From NCBI RefSeq assembly GCF_037893015.1, contig NC_133661.1, forward strand, positions 244,849,503-244,913,502: a stretch of DNA of 64,000 nucleotides. The letters run 5' to 3'. Every line of letters begins with the position of its first letter. Position 1 is the stretch's first letter. The position numbers were made by a program, and so were the translations under genes. The notes beneath the pieces were generated by a model. The model had not been told where the DNA came from and did no database searches. It saw only the letters and a list, made by a program, of their open reading frames with translations. The stretch comes from Macrotis lagotis (taxonomy: Eukaryota > Chordata > Mammalia > Peramelemorphia > Peramelidae). Shown one piece after another: positions 1-10,785 of this stretch.

Positions 1-59
1 TAGACACATATTCATCACAGAATCAGAAAAGATTGGGGGGGGGGAGAAGAGAATGAAGA

Positions 60-345
60 CTTAGGGAGCCTGTATCCTAACATTCTTATTTTATATATTA
101 GAAAACTTAAAGTAAGATTGACAAAGAAGCTAAAGTCTTTCTACTGTAAAGAAAAGAATTTATTGCTATTTAAAAGAAGAAATAGACAGTGAAGGTAATA
201 ATTTGCCAGGGTCAGCAGATTCTAATGCCTATTCTGACATTAACAAACTGTGGGAACTTGGGCCCGTCACCATGCTCAGGTAGTAAGCAAGGAAAATTTG
301 GATTTGAGCCCAGAATCTTTGCTGTTTCAACTAACTAACTTGTCC
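60..345 (-). repeat. possible old MIR-type SINE relic
   Basis: The part near 280-345 resembles the reverse complement of a MIR core (a 'gtagtaagcaaggaaaa..tttggatttgagccc' pattern). Divergence is high and the boundaries are guesses. The open frame across it is therefore not treated as a gene. Confidence 0.3.
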
Positions 346-894
346 ACTGACTCACAGTCTCAACTGTTTCCAAAGAGCAAAGCATTTGCAATGGCAAGGA
401 ACTGTCCAAGCTGGAACTCTAGGAATTTCCACAGGGATGCTACCAAATGCCAGACTTTAAAAGAAGAAAGTCATAGTCTTCATGGAGAAAAAATCAAATT
501 GAGAAATACAGCATTTATAAAAGTTCAGTTTCTTGGAATCATCTCTCCTTAGATCACACTTTGTTGATTTATTCTTTGAATTACAATGCTCAAACATTGT
601 TCAAACACGAATGCCACTTTCACATTTTTGACTTCAGTTCTTTGTCCTCAATCCAGTCTGGCTCTGAGTGTTTTTTATATGAGTGTCAACTATGGAAAGT
701 TCCCCATTACTATGAGCATTTCCCATATTGGAAATAGATAAGTTTCCACATGGCAGCAGTTATATTTGGCTCATTAGCAGGATTTCCTCCTCAGAGAAAA
801 AGGCATAACAAAAGATAATCTCATGGACATGGAGAATCTATCATCTACAGTGCCCAAGTTCAAAATCACATCCAACTTCAGTATCTTATATACA

Positions 895-1104
895 GCTCCT
901 TGAGGGCTAATGGTCCCTATTTGGCTTCAGGATTAAATAGAAACTCTATAAGATGGTAATTAGTCCTCTTTCTGCACATCTCCTGCTTAAAATCCTGGTT
1001 TTCTTCACATTTCAGTTCAAGCATCACTTCCTATTCAAAGCTCTTCTTGATTTCTCATTTATACACACACACCATCCCCACTACCAGCACCACCAATCTC
1101 TTTC
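895..1104 (+). repeat. L2 LINE 3' region relic
   Basis: The segment containing 'cagttcaagcatcacttcc' followed by 'ctcttcttgatttctc' matches the conserved L2 stretch seen in mammals as 'ctcaaatgtcacctcc...ccttccctgatt'. It is old and diverged. It abuts an L3 relic on the opposite strand. Confidence 0.5.
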
Positions 1105-1315
1105 CACCTGAAACTAGTTTACATAAATTTAGGTTTGATGTTGGGAAAAACTTCCTAACAATTTGAGCTATGTACAAGTCAACTAAAACTTTTGGGAAAA
1201 GTAGGTCATTGGATGTCTTCAAAGAAAAAGTATTAGATCTCTTGACCATTTAGCAGGAATGTTTTATGGAGATTCTTTATCAGGTATGGGTAGGACTACA
1301 TGGCAGCTATGCTCC
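1105..1315 (-). repeat. L3/CR1 LINE relic
   Basis: Reading + to -, the order 'aggtttgatgttgggaaaaa', 'cttcctaacaatttgagct', 'gatgtcttcaaagaaa' and 'caggtatgggtaggactac' follows the L3 consensus complement ('aggaagaacttcctaacaattagagctgtcc...gaggtcttcaagcagagg...ggtatgggttggactaga'). This is an old CR1-clade fragment. Confidence 0.7.
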
Positions 1316-1687
1316 ATTCTGATACTGGAGTTCCATGGTCATTAACTTCATGAAAAGGGTATGAAATAAGCTATCTGTAGCCTAACATGAGAAATTGGGA
1401 GGCATGCTACTTCCTTAAAGCATGTGTCTGAGAAATGAGTGATACACTGCCAAGACTCTTAAAGGCTGCCAACCACTACCCACACTTCCGAATAAGGTTA
1501 AGGATAAATGATAACACCAAAAGAAATAAGAAATGTATCTTCTAGATCCTTTGAAGTCCAGAGTTAGAAATTGGAGGATATTTTGCTGTCCAGTCATTTT
1601 AGTCATCTTTAACCCTTCATGAATGTATTCATGATTTTTTTGGCAATATTATTGGCATGTTTAGTCAATTTTTCTTTTCCACTTGAT

Positions 1688-1798
1688 TTTATTGGAAACT
1701 GAGACAAACTAGGCTAAGTGACTTGCCTAGGATCACATAGCTAGTAAATGTTTGCAGACAAATTTGAAATTGGGTTTTCCTGACTCAAGGCTGAAGAT
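1688..1798 (-). repeat. SINE/MIR core fragment
   Basis: It contains the reverse complement of the SINE core: 'ctaagtgacttgcctagg', 'atcacatagctagtaaatg' and 'gggttttcctgactcaagg'. It is diverged, and no head or TSD is identifiable. Confidence 0.65.
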
Positions 1799-2089
1799 GC
1801 TTCAGGTGGGGTATAATATAACTAAAAGTTGAAAGAAAATGAGAATATGGGATTAACCATCTGATTATATAAATGAAGGCAAAGAATAGGATTTTTTTCT
1901 GAAATAAAATATGAACATCATGCCAAGTAAAAGATGATCTCATGAAGACTAAGGAAAATATGTGAAACACTTGCCAGAGAGTTCACTTGCTATCATGATT
2001 TTTAAAAATGTTAACCTGAAAACTAATGAGAAAGAAATCATATTATAAGCATAGAAAATATACGCAAATTAGGTATAAAATTAAAATAA

Positions 2090-2435
2090 TAATGTCATAG
2101 GAGATGTCTATTAATTCACAAGAGGAAAAATTGAAAAGAAAGATGAAAGATACACATATTCTCAGAAGTCAGTATAATATTAAAAGTGGCATGATGAGTG
2201 ACAAACAAAATGAAATTTGAATTTTGTGACATCATAGAAATCATACAACACGGTATGCCAAGACTGACAACTGGGCAATGATGTTATTCTACCACCCTTT
2301 CAATTACATATTACCATAGTATCATATTTGAAGATAAAAGTTATGTGTAAGTTCATTAATCTAAGCATAAAGTATTTTGATGAAAATAAAAGAAATGGAA
2401 GTAATACCATTACAGATGACAAAAAGATATGCTAT

Positions 2436-2472
<37 letters not shown>

Positions 2473-2900
2473 GTACATGACAACACTGTCAGAGAAGGTA
2501 GTAGTGACTTAAGATTTCAATTATGCAATACCTAAGTTAACATCTCCAAGACTAGAAAAATATATTTTAGCATGCTGATAAAGTTTGCAGGATAATCACT
2601 ATGCATTATAAGCACTCTCTGAGAAAGCATGGGGAATAAAAGAGAAGTTAGAATAGATATAGGCAAATGTTTAAATTGTCAAAAAGAGTGGTTTCTTAAA
2701 ACTAAAGACTGATGAAGAAGTTTAATGTCCATCACTAGTAAAATTCTAACTGAATTTTGAATATATTGAGTTGGTAAATAATGAGAAAGAAAAGTCATGA
2801 CCACTAGATGCTTGTGATCACAAGGAGTAAACATGAGTTCAACATAAAAAAGTCATAATAATCTGAACTCATTAATTTCTTAATAAGGTTAATAGATTAA
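2090..2900 (+). repeat. possible L3/CR1 relic with AT microsatellite
   Basis: Patches such as 'catgctgataaagtttgcag' (compare L3 'catgcttatcaaatttgcag') and 'aacatgagttcaacataaa' (compare 'aatatgagtcaacag') suggest a heavily decayed CR1-clade ORF2 region. An (AT)n tract lies at about 2434-2476. Alternative: coincidental AT-rich sequence. Confidence 0.35.
2434..2476. repeat. (AT)n microsatellite
   Basis: Roughly 20 TA dinucleotides, with interruptions by 'ac' and 'gt'. Confidence 0.95.
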
Positions 2901-3239
2901 AAGATAAAAGAAATACCATAGCTATTAGTATATCTGCATTTCAACAGGGCATTTTAAAATATCAATATACTCGAGCAAAATAGAGAAAACAACATTGCAA
3001 ATACAAAAATACCTGTGCCTACAGGGAGCACACATTTTATCAAAAAGAATCTCTCACATACACATACACATATACACAAACACAGAGATGTATATGTATA
3101 TGCACATGTATTTTTTTCTCCCAAGAAAGACTAGACTTATGACTTCATTGATAGAAAAACTTCCCAGTAAGGAAACTTCCTCAAGGAATATAGGTTAAAC
3201 CTTCCCCTGCAATTTAATTACAGTCTTAGAAAGATGGCC

Positions 3240-3800
3240 ATATTAAAGAACAAATCTAGGAGTTAGTATATTCTTTCTGAAGAAAAACAGCAAGCAGCCC
3301 AGTTTCACATAAAGTATACGATGAAGAGTAATATATAATTATCCTGGAAGAAACATTGGAACCAGGTGGGATTTAAATTCCAAACAGATTGTATTTAAAT
3401 CCTAAAGGTAAAAGTGAACCACTAGAGTTTATTGAGCAAGGGAAGAATGTGGTCAGGACTGTGCTTAGGAACATCATGTTGGCCGCCTGAAAAGAAATTT
3501 GAAGAGAGGAGAAAGGATGCAAGAATACCAATTAGAAGACTTGCTATGGATTAAGCAAGATGTGTAAGACCAGAAGTAGTGTTACTATTATATGTGAGTA
3601 AAGAGGAGGAGGCAATTAAAGTAGATAGTGTGGAGAGAGTAATGATAAGGTTTGACATTTGATTATATATTTGGCTGATAGGGACTGAGGAGTTTGGCAT
3701 GATTACAATTTGGCTAATGAGTGAAAGGAAAGATGTTATAGCCTTAAGATAGAAAGAAAATGGAAATGGGTGAAAAGAAGAGAGTTTTGGGGACACGTTG
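3240..3800 (-). repeat. L2 LINE ORF2 C-terminal relic
   Basis: The plus strand shows the complement of the L2 reverse-transcriptase C-terminal region. The phrases 'tttattgagcaagggaagaa', 'gtggtcaggactgtgcttag' and 'gaacatcatgttggccgcct' correspond to 'tttattgagtaggggagtga...catggtcagacctgtgctttaggaagatcactttggcagct', known from mammalian and monotreme L2 copies. The minus-strand open frame at 3551-3796 lies inside this relic and is not a host gene. Confidence 0.65.
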
Positions 3801-3999
3801 AAATGAAATGCCTACTATGTTAAAGTACAAAAGGACTTCAAAGAAGTCAAAACTGGTTAAACTATCATAACTAAAGAGTTTTACTTTGGTTTTTTAGTAG
3901 CACCTATGAAATTCTGGAAAGAACCTAAAAAATTTAGAAATATCTTCATCTTCTCTAATTGAAATCTTGATGAATGGATTAAAGCCAGCATAGAAGAGG

Positions 4000-4190
4000 T
4001 CTCTAATGATGTGTTTCAGGACTCTGAAATAGTGTCTTCACCTCGTTGCTAATTGAAGGTTTAATTAATAGATTATCTGTTATGATTACTATCAAAAAAT
4101 GTTTCTAATGGTATACTTCAATGATCTATTGTCAACCTGCTGCTACAAATCTGCAACATTTATATCAGTGACTAAAATGGAGACTTTGAA
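4000..4190 (+). repeat. L3/CR1 ORF2 relic
   Basis: 'gtttctaatggtatacttc' and 'caacatttatatcagtgact' match the CR1/L3 RT-domain DNA 'gtttctagtggggtgccccag...caacatttttatcagtgact'. Much of the intervening sequence has drifted. Confidence 0.5.
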
Positions 4191-4194
4191 ACTT

Positions 4195-4378
4195 TGAGTA
4201 AGTAATTTATATTCTGCTTTACTCACTCATTACTCAGTTTTCTGATCTATAAAAATGTGAATTAATAATAGCACCCATCTCAAAGAGTTGTGAAGGCCAA
4301 ATGAGAAAATAATTATAATGGACTTAGAACAATGCAGGGCATGCAATAGATTCTATATAAATATTACCTACAATATTA
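4195..4378 (+). repeat. MIR-type SINE 3' half
   Basis: 'cagttttctgatctataaaa', 'aataatagcacccatctcaa' and 'agagttgtgaaggccaaatg', ending in 'ttctatataaatattacct', follow the MIR core and tail order. Confidence 0.7.
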
Positions 4379-4870
4379 TGAAAGGGAAAGTTAACAGTGA
4401 ATGAATTTTATAAACACTGTGGAGGTCTAAAAAGAATATCAGAAAAAACAAAGACCAAGAAGTACTGATGCTTCCTAAAGGCAAATAAAATAGATTTGGG
4501 GGGGAGGGGGGGAGAAGAATGAATTGAGGTCAAAAGAAATGAAAAGACTTTTGTGTGATATGAATGAGATGATAGTAATGGATGATAGAAAGAAAAAAAA
4601 TTATTCAAATCTTATTTCAGTTACATTTTCAAATCACAAGACAGAACAAAAATGACTGAAGAGTAAAACAAGTGAGGAGATGCAGGAAAGCTCTTAGGGT
4701 CTTTGATGAGTCCAAAAAAATTGGTAGATGTGACTATTTAAACTCTCTTAGTTCTCAATGAAAAAGCATGGGAAATGTGCAAGTATTCAAGAAACTCCTG
4801 ATGAAAAAATTGATCCTCTGTCTAAAAAGAGGAATTCATAAAGGGGAATTCAAGTTATAGGCTAATGATC

Positions 4871-4944
4871 TTAATTTTGATTCTTGACTCCAGGGCTGGT
4901 GCTTTATCCACTGCACCACCTAGCCGCCCCTTAATTTTGATTCT
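4871..4944 (-). repeat. 46-bp head-only SINE flanked by 14-bp TSD
   Basis: Positions 4885-4930 are the reverse complement of only the tRNA-like 5' head of the abundant SINE (ends 'gccgcccc' and 'ttgactcc'). They are flanked by perfect 14-bp repeats, ttaattttgattct at 4871-4884 and 4931-4944. The 3' core and A-rich tail are absent, the opposite of ordinary 5' truncation. Confidence 0.85.
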
Positions 4945-4984
4945 ATACAAAACTGTAGTACACATTGCTAAAAGGAATATTGGG

Positions 4985-5660
4985 TAATAGAGTAAGCGTC
5001 TCAGAACAGGAAGGGACCTCAGAAGCCATCTAGCTCCAGCCCTATCTGAGTAAACAATGTCCTAAAATATACCCAACTAATTCATTCAAGACTTAACTCA
5101 TTTCATTTTTGGACAGGATAAGTAGAATGATTGAAGAAGGAAATGTCATCAAAATAGTATATCTAAATTTTTTAGATTTCTGACAGTCCTCATGATAAGC
5201 TTATGAACAAGATAAAGAAACACAGGCTTGATTACAGTACATTTAGAAAAATTCACGAATTGAATGGTAATATAGCAAAAGGTTTCTAATGGAGGACAAA
5301 AGTCTTCTTTCCTTACCCTTTCCCCATTCAATTGTTTTGTCATTGACTTTGGTGAAAATATAGATGGCATGCTTATCAAATTTGCAGGTGACAAAAAAGC
5401 TGAAAAGAACAATTCAAAAAATATAACAATCAGAATATAAAGATATACCACCACATTAGAATGATGGACCCAATTTAACATAGTAAAATGTAATGCTATT
5501 GCATAACTAGAAGGTTCTATATTTAAAGAACAAAAACAATAACAGAGCACATCCTTACAAGTACAGGATGTGGGAAATAGGGCTGGAAAGCAATTCATGT
5601 GATGAAAGCCAGTGGATTCCAATCAGCTATGAACTCAATGAGACAACTGTCTTTCTTGAA
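4985..5660 (+). repeat. L3/CR1 LINE relic, RT-domain region
   Basis: It begins with 'ggaagggacctcagaagcca' (L3/CR1-like). Then 'atagatggcatgcttatcaa' and 'atttgcaggtgacaaaaaag' translate to a decayed DGMLIKFADDTK-type RT motif of CR1-clade ORF2. The minus-strand open frame 5149-5622 is an antisense reading. Confidence 0.75.
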
Positions 5661-6335
5661 ATTCTCTACATGAGATGTCATTTATTGCACCATCAGTGTC
5701 CCAGGTCTGCTAATACACTCCATTCTGGCATCTACTTTTTAGAATCCTTATCAAGGTTTAAACTCAAAGGCCACCTTCAACATGAGACCTATCTTGATCT
5801 TCTCAGTCTCTACCTCCTTCTCAAGTTTTTTATATTTATTTTGATTATTTCTTACTATATACACATAGTACATGGTACTATATAAGTTACAGAGTAGTGC
5901 AGCTAGATTGCACAATGGCTAGTAAGCCAGTCCTGGAGTCAAAAGGATCTGAGTTCAAATCTGACCTCAAACATTTACTGGCCATATAACCTTAGGCTTG
6001 AATACCTTAGATCCAGGACTATCTTAGGCACCCTGATTCATTACTAGTCACTAAATGGCATATGGCTCCAGAAGAGAAAGATGAATTAGCACAATCCTCC
6101 CCCACTTAAATACAATTCTTGTGTATGTCATGGTATCATTTTGCTAATGGGCCACTTTGAGAATAAAGGACAAGCATCATCATCATCACCATCATTTTAA
6201 GGTACAGAGCAATGGCAATAAAGTGAAAGTTTATTGAGGGCAAGGAATATTATTTTTACTATTTCATTCTCAGCCTCTAGCAAAATGTCTTATATTGAAT
6301 AGGTCCTTAAAAATGCTTTTTGAATGCTATTATAT
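5640..6335 (+). repeat. L2 LINE 3' end, split by a SINE
   Basis: 'aactcaaaggccaccttcaa' and 'catgagacctatcttgatct' before the SINE, and 'tttattgagggcaaggaata' and 'ataggtccttaaaaatgctt' after it (about 6220-6335), follow the L2 3'UTR. The SINE at 5893-6198 interrupts it. Confidence 0.6.
5893..6198 (+). repeat. marsupial tRNA-headed SINE, long-tail family, inside L2
   Basis: The diverged head 'gcagctagattgcacaatgg' is followed by 'gagttcaaatctgacctcaa'. An atypical long tail ('cctcccccacttaaatacaa', 'ttgagaataaaggacaagca') ends in (atc)n. The same tail type occurs reversed at about 51.06 kb. 'tacagag' at both ends may be a short TSD. Confidence 0.7.
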
Positions 6336-6464
6336 TGTAAAATTGTGTAATAATAAAAAACCCATATATTTTACTTTAAAACATGGCAAAATATTTTTTC
6401 TATTTCTGTATCACATAAAAACATAGTTATTTCTAAGCACTGAAAATTCAATGAGTCCAAAGTA

Positions 6465-7061
6465 ATATTTCTATACTCTGTCCAGATCAAACCACATCTA
6501 GAATACTACAAGCAGAAAGAGATGCCATACTCAGAATGATCACTACAAGTTAGATCATATCCAGAAAAAAAGCATCCAAAAATGATAAAAAATCATCCCA
6601 TATAAGAATCAAAAAACCTTGAGACATGATAGTGGTCTCCAAGGATACGAAGGCCTGTATTATGAAACAGAAATTAAAACTTCCTGACTTAGCCTCAGAA
6701 AGCAGAATGAAGGCAATGGGTGAAAATGAAAGGGAGTCATTTTTTAAGTTAAAAAAAGTCAGGGGGTGGCCAGGTGGCATAGTGGATAAAGCACCGGCCT
6801 TGGAGTCAGGAGTACCTGGGTTCAAATCTGGTCTCAGACACTTAATAATTACCTAGCTGTGTGGCCTTGGGCAAGCCACTTAACCCCATTTGCCTTGCAA
6901 AAGTCTAAAAAAAAAGTCAGACTTCCTTACAAATGGAGCAAACCATTATTGGACTAAGGTGATGCATTGTAGTGAGTACTCCATCACTAGAGGTAGTTCA
7001 TTACTAAGGGATGGGATATTTGATTATAAATAAGAAGTCCCTTCCAACTTTGAGATTCAAT
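6465..7061 (-). repeat. L3/CR1 relic, split by a SINE
   Basis: The plus strand shows the L3 complement: 'cagatcaaaccacatctaga', then after the SINE 'gtactccatcactagaggta' and 'agtcccttccaactttgaga'. This matches '..ccccatcactggaggtcttc..' and '..ggtcccttccaactctgaga'. Open frames at 6550-6856 on both strands fall in this L3/SINE composite. Confidence 0.7.
6763..6908 (+). repeat. short marsupial SINE (abundant family) in L3
   Basis: A complete head-to-tail copy ending in 'cccatttgccttgcaaaagt' plus A-rich tail. Flanking repeats aaaaaaagtcag lie at 6751-6762 and 6909-6920. Confidence 0.95.
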
Positions 7062-7190
7062 GTTTGTTGTTGTTGTTGTTGTTGTTGTTCACTTATTTTC
7101 AGTCATATCTGAATCTTCTTGACTTCATTTGGAGTTTTCTTGGCAGAGAAACTGGAGTAGCTTGCCATATACTTCTCCAATACCATTACC
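7062..7190 (-). repeat. SINE with RTE-like tail, 3' part, and (GTT)n
   Basis: 'ttttcagtcatatctgaatc', 'ggagttttcttggcagagaa' and 'actggagtagcttgccatat' are the reverse complement of the long SINE tail ('ggcaaaccactcc...caagaaaacc...gagtcggacacgactgaa'). The (GTT)n at 7062-7089 is its expanded 3' terminal repeat. Confidence 0.85.
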
Positions 7191-7489
7191 AATAATTAAA
7201 GAACTTTCATCAATACATGGTATTGAATATATATGGTATTACTGTAATGAAGAACTAGTACTAATGGGTTTAAGTTACAGACATTCATATTTCAATTCAG
7301 TATGAACTGGCTTAATTTCTGGCAATTTGTCTAGTGCAAAAAATGAATTGAATTGCTTCTATAGCGGGCAAGTCACCCAATACTCTAAGAATTGAAGTAG
7401 GGATCAAAAGGACCTTGTTATGAATAAGACAAAGGAAGAATATCAATTCATTTTTATTTAAATCTATATTTTTGGAGATAGATTAATGA

Positions 7490-7728
7490 ATTAGGACAGG
7501 TTCAAAAAATAGAAGTAAATTTTTGACAGACTTAAAGACATTAATTAATTCATTAATTTGTGGGATAAGAATTGACAATTTGATAAAAAACAATTATTGG
7601 GAAAACTGGAAAATCGTATGGCAAAAATCAGGGAAAGATCCACATCTCACACCCTATACCAAAATAAGGTGAAAAGGGGTACAGGGGTTAGGCATAAAGG
7701 AAGATACCAAAGACCATTTAACAGATCA
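7490..7728 (+). repeat. L1 ORF2 relic, left part of nested L1
   Basis: 'attgggaaaactggaaaatc' and 'cacatctcacaccctatacc' are marsupial L1 ORF2 C-terminal DNA (ENWE.VWQK..GKDPHLTPYTKI-like). The copy continues at 10786 after an intervening insertion. Confidence 0.8.
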
Positions 7729-8539
7729 AGAAATACTCTATCCATTAAGAAGGTGGGCGGTGGGGGGCAAGATGGTGGCAGGAAAAGAGCCTCTCCTAGG
7801 TGCTCTCTCCAAAATATTTCAAAAATCTGAAAATCATGACTCTAAATAAATTTTCGAGAGACAGAACCCACAAAAACATCCAGTGAGACAATTCTCCAGC
7901 CCAACGTAACCTGAAAAATAGTGGGAAAATGCTGTTCCACTGGGTTAGAGGGGCACCCGGCCAGAGTGAAAAAACCTCAGCCTCCTGGAAACAGCCCCAG
8001 GGTGCCCTGGAGCCCTGGCTCCCAGCAGTAAAAGCAACTTCCTGATTTGCACCCCAGGGAGCACAAAGCACAACTTGTAAGAACAGCAGGGAGACCTCTG
8101 CCAGAGCGGGCATGAAGCACAGGCCATCAGTGTGGTCGCGGCAGTCAGCTCGCCCAGATCCAGTAAACGGAATCACCCAGAGCCAGTGAGTAGGCGCCTC
8201 CAGACAGCTGCACCCAGAGTACTCAGGCCTCAGCCCACCAAAGGCAAGGGAGTGGAGGGAAAATTCTGAGGTCTGTCCTCTGTCTCTGAAGCAAGACTCT
8301 GGGGCTCTGACCACATTCAGATCCTGATTGAAGTCTAGGCCCCCTATAGGACAGAGATTCCCCACCCTCAGCCCCATGGCAGAGGGGTGAGCTTGTGGTC
8401 ATTCACAGACCAGGAGAGCTGTCAAAGCCTCACACACTGAGGTCGCTGTGGGGGTACCTCAATAAAGCTCAAAAACTCAGGAAGCACCCCCAAACCAGGC
8501 ACAGGCTGGAGAAATTAAACAGAGGGAAAAATAGGAACC

Positions 8540-9770
8540 TGACCATTGACAAATTGTCTATGATCCCAAGGAGGATCAAAAATAATCAATCTGAAGATGA
8601 GGAAGTACAAGTTTCTGCATCTAAAGACTCCAAGAAAAATGGAAACTGGGCTTGCTTATGGCAGAGCTCAACAAAGATTTTGAAAATCAAGTAAGGGAAA
8701 TAGAAGAAAAAATTGGGAAAAGAAATGAGAGAGATGCAGGAAAAACATGAAAATGAAAGTCATCAGCTTAGTCAAGGAGATCCAAAAAAATGCTGAAGAA
8801 AATAAAATGTTAAAAAACAGCTTAGGTCAAATGGATAAAACAGTTCAAAAAGTTATTGAGGAGAAGAATGCTTTAAAAAGCAGAATTGGCCAGATGGAAA
8901 AGGATATAAGAAAGTTCTCTGAGGAAAACAAATCCTTCAGATGTAGAATAGAGCTAAAGGAAGCTGATGACTTTACAAGAAATCAAGATACAATACTTCA
9001 ACACCATAAGAATGAAAAATTAGAAGAAAATGTGAAACATCTCATTGAAAAAAATGACTGATCTGGAAAACAGATTCAGGAGAGATAATTTAAAAATTAC
9101 TGGGATTGGGGCGGCTAGGTGGCGCAGTGGATAAAGCACCGGCCCTGGAGTCAGGAGTACCTGGGTTCAAATCCTTTCTCAGACACTTAATAGTTACCTA
9201 GCTGTGTGGCCTTGGGCAAGTCACTTAACCCCATTTGCCTTTAAAAAAACCTAAAAAAAAAATTAATGGGATACCTGAAAATCATGATCAGGAAAAGAGC
9301 CTTGACCTCATTTTCAAATAATTCCTACAAGAAAATTGCCCTGATATACTAGAAGCAGAGGGTAAAAGAGAAATTGAGAGAACCTACCAATCTCCCCTGG
9401 AAAGAGATCCAAAAAAAAAAAAACCCCTCAGGAATATTATAGCAAGTTCCAGAACTCCCAAGTCAAAAAGAAAATATTACAAGCAACCAGAAGGACACAA
9501 TTCAAATATCATGGAGCTGCAGTCAGGAACACACAGGACTTAGCAGCAACCACAGTAAGGGTTCATAGGGCTTAGAATATAATATTGCAGAAGGCAAAAG
9601 AGCTTGGAATGAAACTGAGAATCAACTATCCAAAGTTGAACATTCTCTTCCAGGGCAAAAGATGGACTTTCAGTGAAACAGGGGAATTTCAAATGTTCCT
9701 GTTGAAACAACCAGAGCTGATCAGAAAGTTTGACCTTCAAGTACAAGATTCATGTGAAGCATAGAGAGTG
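8540..9770 (+). pseudogene. decayed L1-ORF1-like gene of the HAL1-like element
   Basis: The best stretch, 8747-9061, encodes a charged heptad-like coiled coil (IQKNAEENKMLKNSLGQMDK...). It is followed, beyond a SINE insertion at 9108, by 'IPENHDQEKSLDLIF' and, after about 9440, 'KKILQATRRTQFKYHG' and 'INYPKLNILFQGKRWTF', which resemble the RRM and C-terminal domains of L1 ORF1p (RNA-binding chaperone). Reading frame shifts between 8640 and 8750 and several stops show it is inactive. Confidence 0.7.
9108..9260 (+). repeat. short marsupial SINE inside HAL1-like ORF1
   Basis: A full copy with head ggggcggctaggtggcgcag and an A-rich tail. TSDs aaaattactgggat (about 9093-9106) and aaaattaatgggat (about 9258-9271) differ at one base. 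It splits the ORF1 relic. Confidence 0.95.
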
Positions 9771-10260
9771 GAGGAAAAGGGTAAATTATGAGGGATTTAA
9801 TGATGATGAACTGCATGTATTCCTGCATAAAAAAATGATACTGATAATACTCATAGGAACCTTCTCATTTAATAGAGCAGGTAGAAGGAGCTTATATAGA
9901 TGAAGCACAGGAGAGAGCTGAATTTGAAGATATATAATATATTGGAAAAATGGAGTCAATGGCTAAAAGGAAAATGTACTGGGACTAAGAGAAAGGAGAG
10001 GTGGAATAGGCTAAGATATTTCATATAAAAGATATTTTTTTTGAAATGAGCTTTTTGCAATGAAGTGGAAGGGGGGAGGTGAGAAGAAATGAGGGAACCT
10101 TCACTCTTATCAGAAATGTCTGAGAGGAAACAGCATACACACTCAAAAGGGTATAGACATCTAGAGTAAAAAGTAGAGAAGGGGGACGGGAGAAGGGGGA
10201 GATGTGGGTGATAGAGGAGAAGGTAGATTATAGGAGAGAATAGTCAGATAGAACACATTA

Positions 10261-10409
10261 TCTTTTTAATTTTAAACAAGGTGCTGGGATTGGGTGGCCA
10301 TCCAGGACCATGCGGCCGGGTGGTTGCTGGGTCTCTGGGGTGGTATGTGGGCTTGGGGTCTCTTGGCCTCAGGACCAGTGCTCTGTCCACTGCACCATCC
10401 AGTTACCCT
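10261..10409 (-). repeat. tRNA-headed SINE-like unit with atypical GC-rich body
   Basis: On the minus strand it begins with a clear SINE head ('ggatggtgcagtggacagag', 'cactggtcctgaggcc'). It then continues into a GC-rich body ('acccagcaaccacccggccg', 'gtcctggatggccacccaat') unlike the other SINEs here, and ends in an A-rich tail. A weak flanking repeat (cacatt) is present. It lies in the purine-rich 3' region of the HAL1-like element. Confidence 0.6.
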
Positions 10410-10785
10410 ACAGCACATTTTAGAAGAGGGACAGAGTGAAAAGAGAGAGAAAAAATAATATATGGTAATGGAGAGGAATGGATGAAGGAAATCACAATCA
10501 GCAATAGCAACTATGGAAAAAGATGGAAGTAACTTCTGTGAATGACTTATGATAAAGAATGTGATCCACCCAAGATACAGCTGATGGTATGAGAACACAG
10601 ACTGAAAAACATTTTTTCTCTTTCTTTTGCTTTGTTTCTCATGGGATATTATATTTGCTCTTGAACAGGAATATTTTAATGCCTTCTGTGTGGGGGTGGG
10701 GGAGGGAAGGAAGAAAAGGGGTAAATTTGTAAAATTCAAAATAAATAAAATCTTTCATTAATTAAAAAAACAGAAATATTCTATC

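Larger units (their letters stand above)
7729..10785 (+). mobile_element. near full-length HAL1-like (ORF1-only) LINE with 14-bp TSD
   Basis: It is bounded by agaaatactctatc (7729-7742) and agaaatattctatc (10772-10785), 13 of 14 identical. It starts with an L1-type leader ('ggcaagatggtggcagg' at about 7766), then a GC-rich 5'UTR, an L1 ORF1-like coding region (about 8540-9770), a long purine-rich 3' region, and an A-rich end after 'aataaaatctttcattaatt'. No endonuclease or reverse-transcriptase region follows ORF1, hence HAL1-like rather than L1. It was inserted into an older L1 and later received two tRNA-headed SINE insertions. It must have been mobilised by L1 machinery in trans (family knowledge). 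Confidence 0.75.

Noticed and set aside
5149-5622. 157-residue minus-strand open frame
   Set aside because: Antisense to an L3/CR1 RT-domain relic.
7796-8377. 193-residue minus-strand open frame
   Set aside because: Antisense to the GC-rich 5' leader of the HAL1-like LINE; no family match.
10272-10739. 155-residue minus-strand open frame
   Set aside because: Antisense to the 3' region of the HAL1-like element and the SINE-like unit within it.
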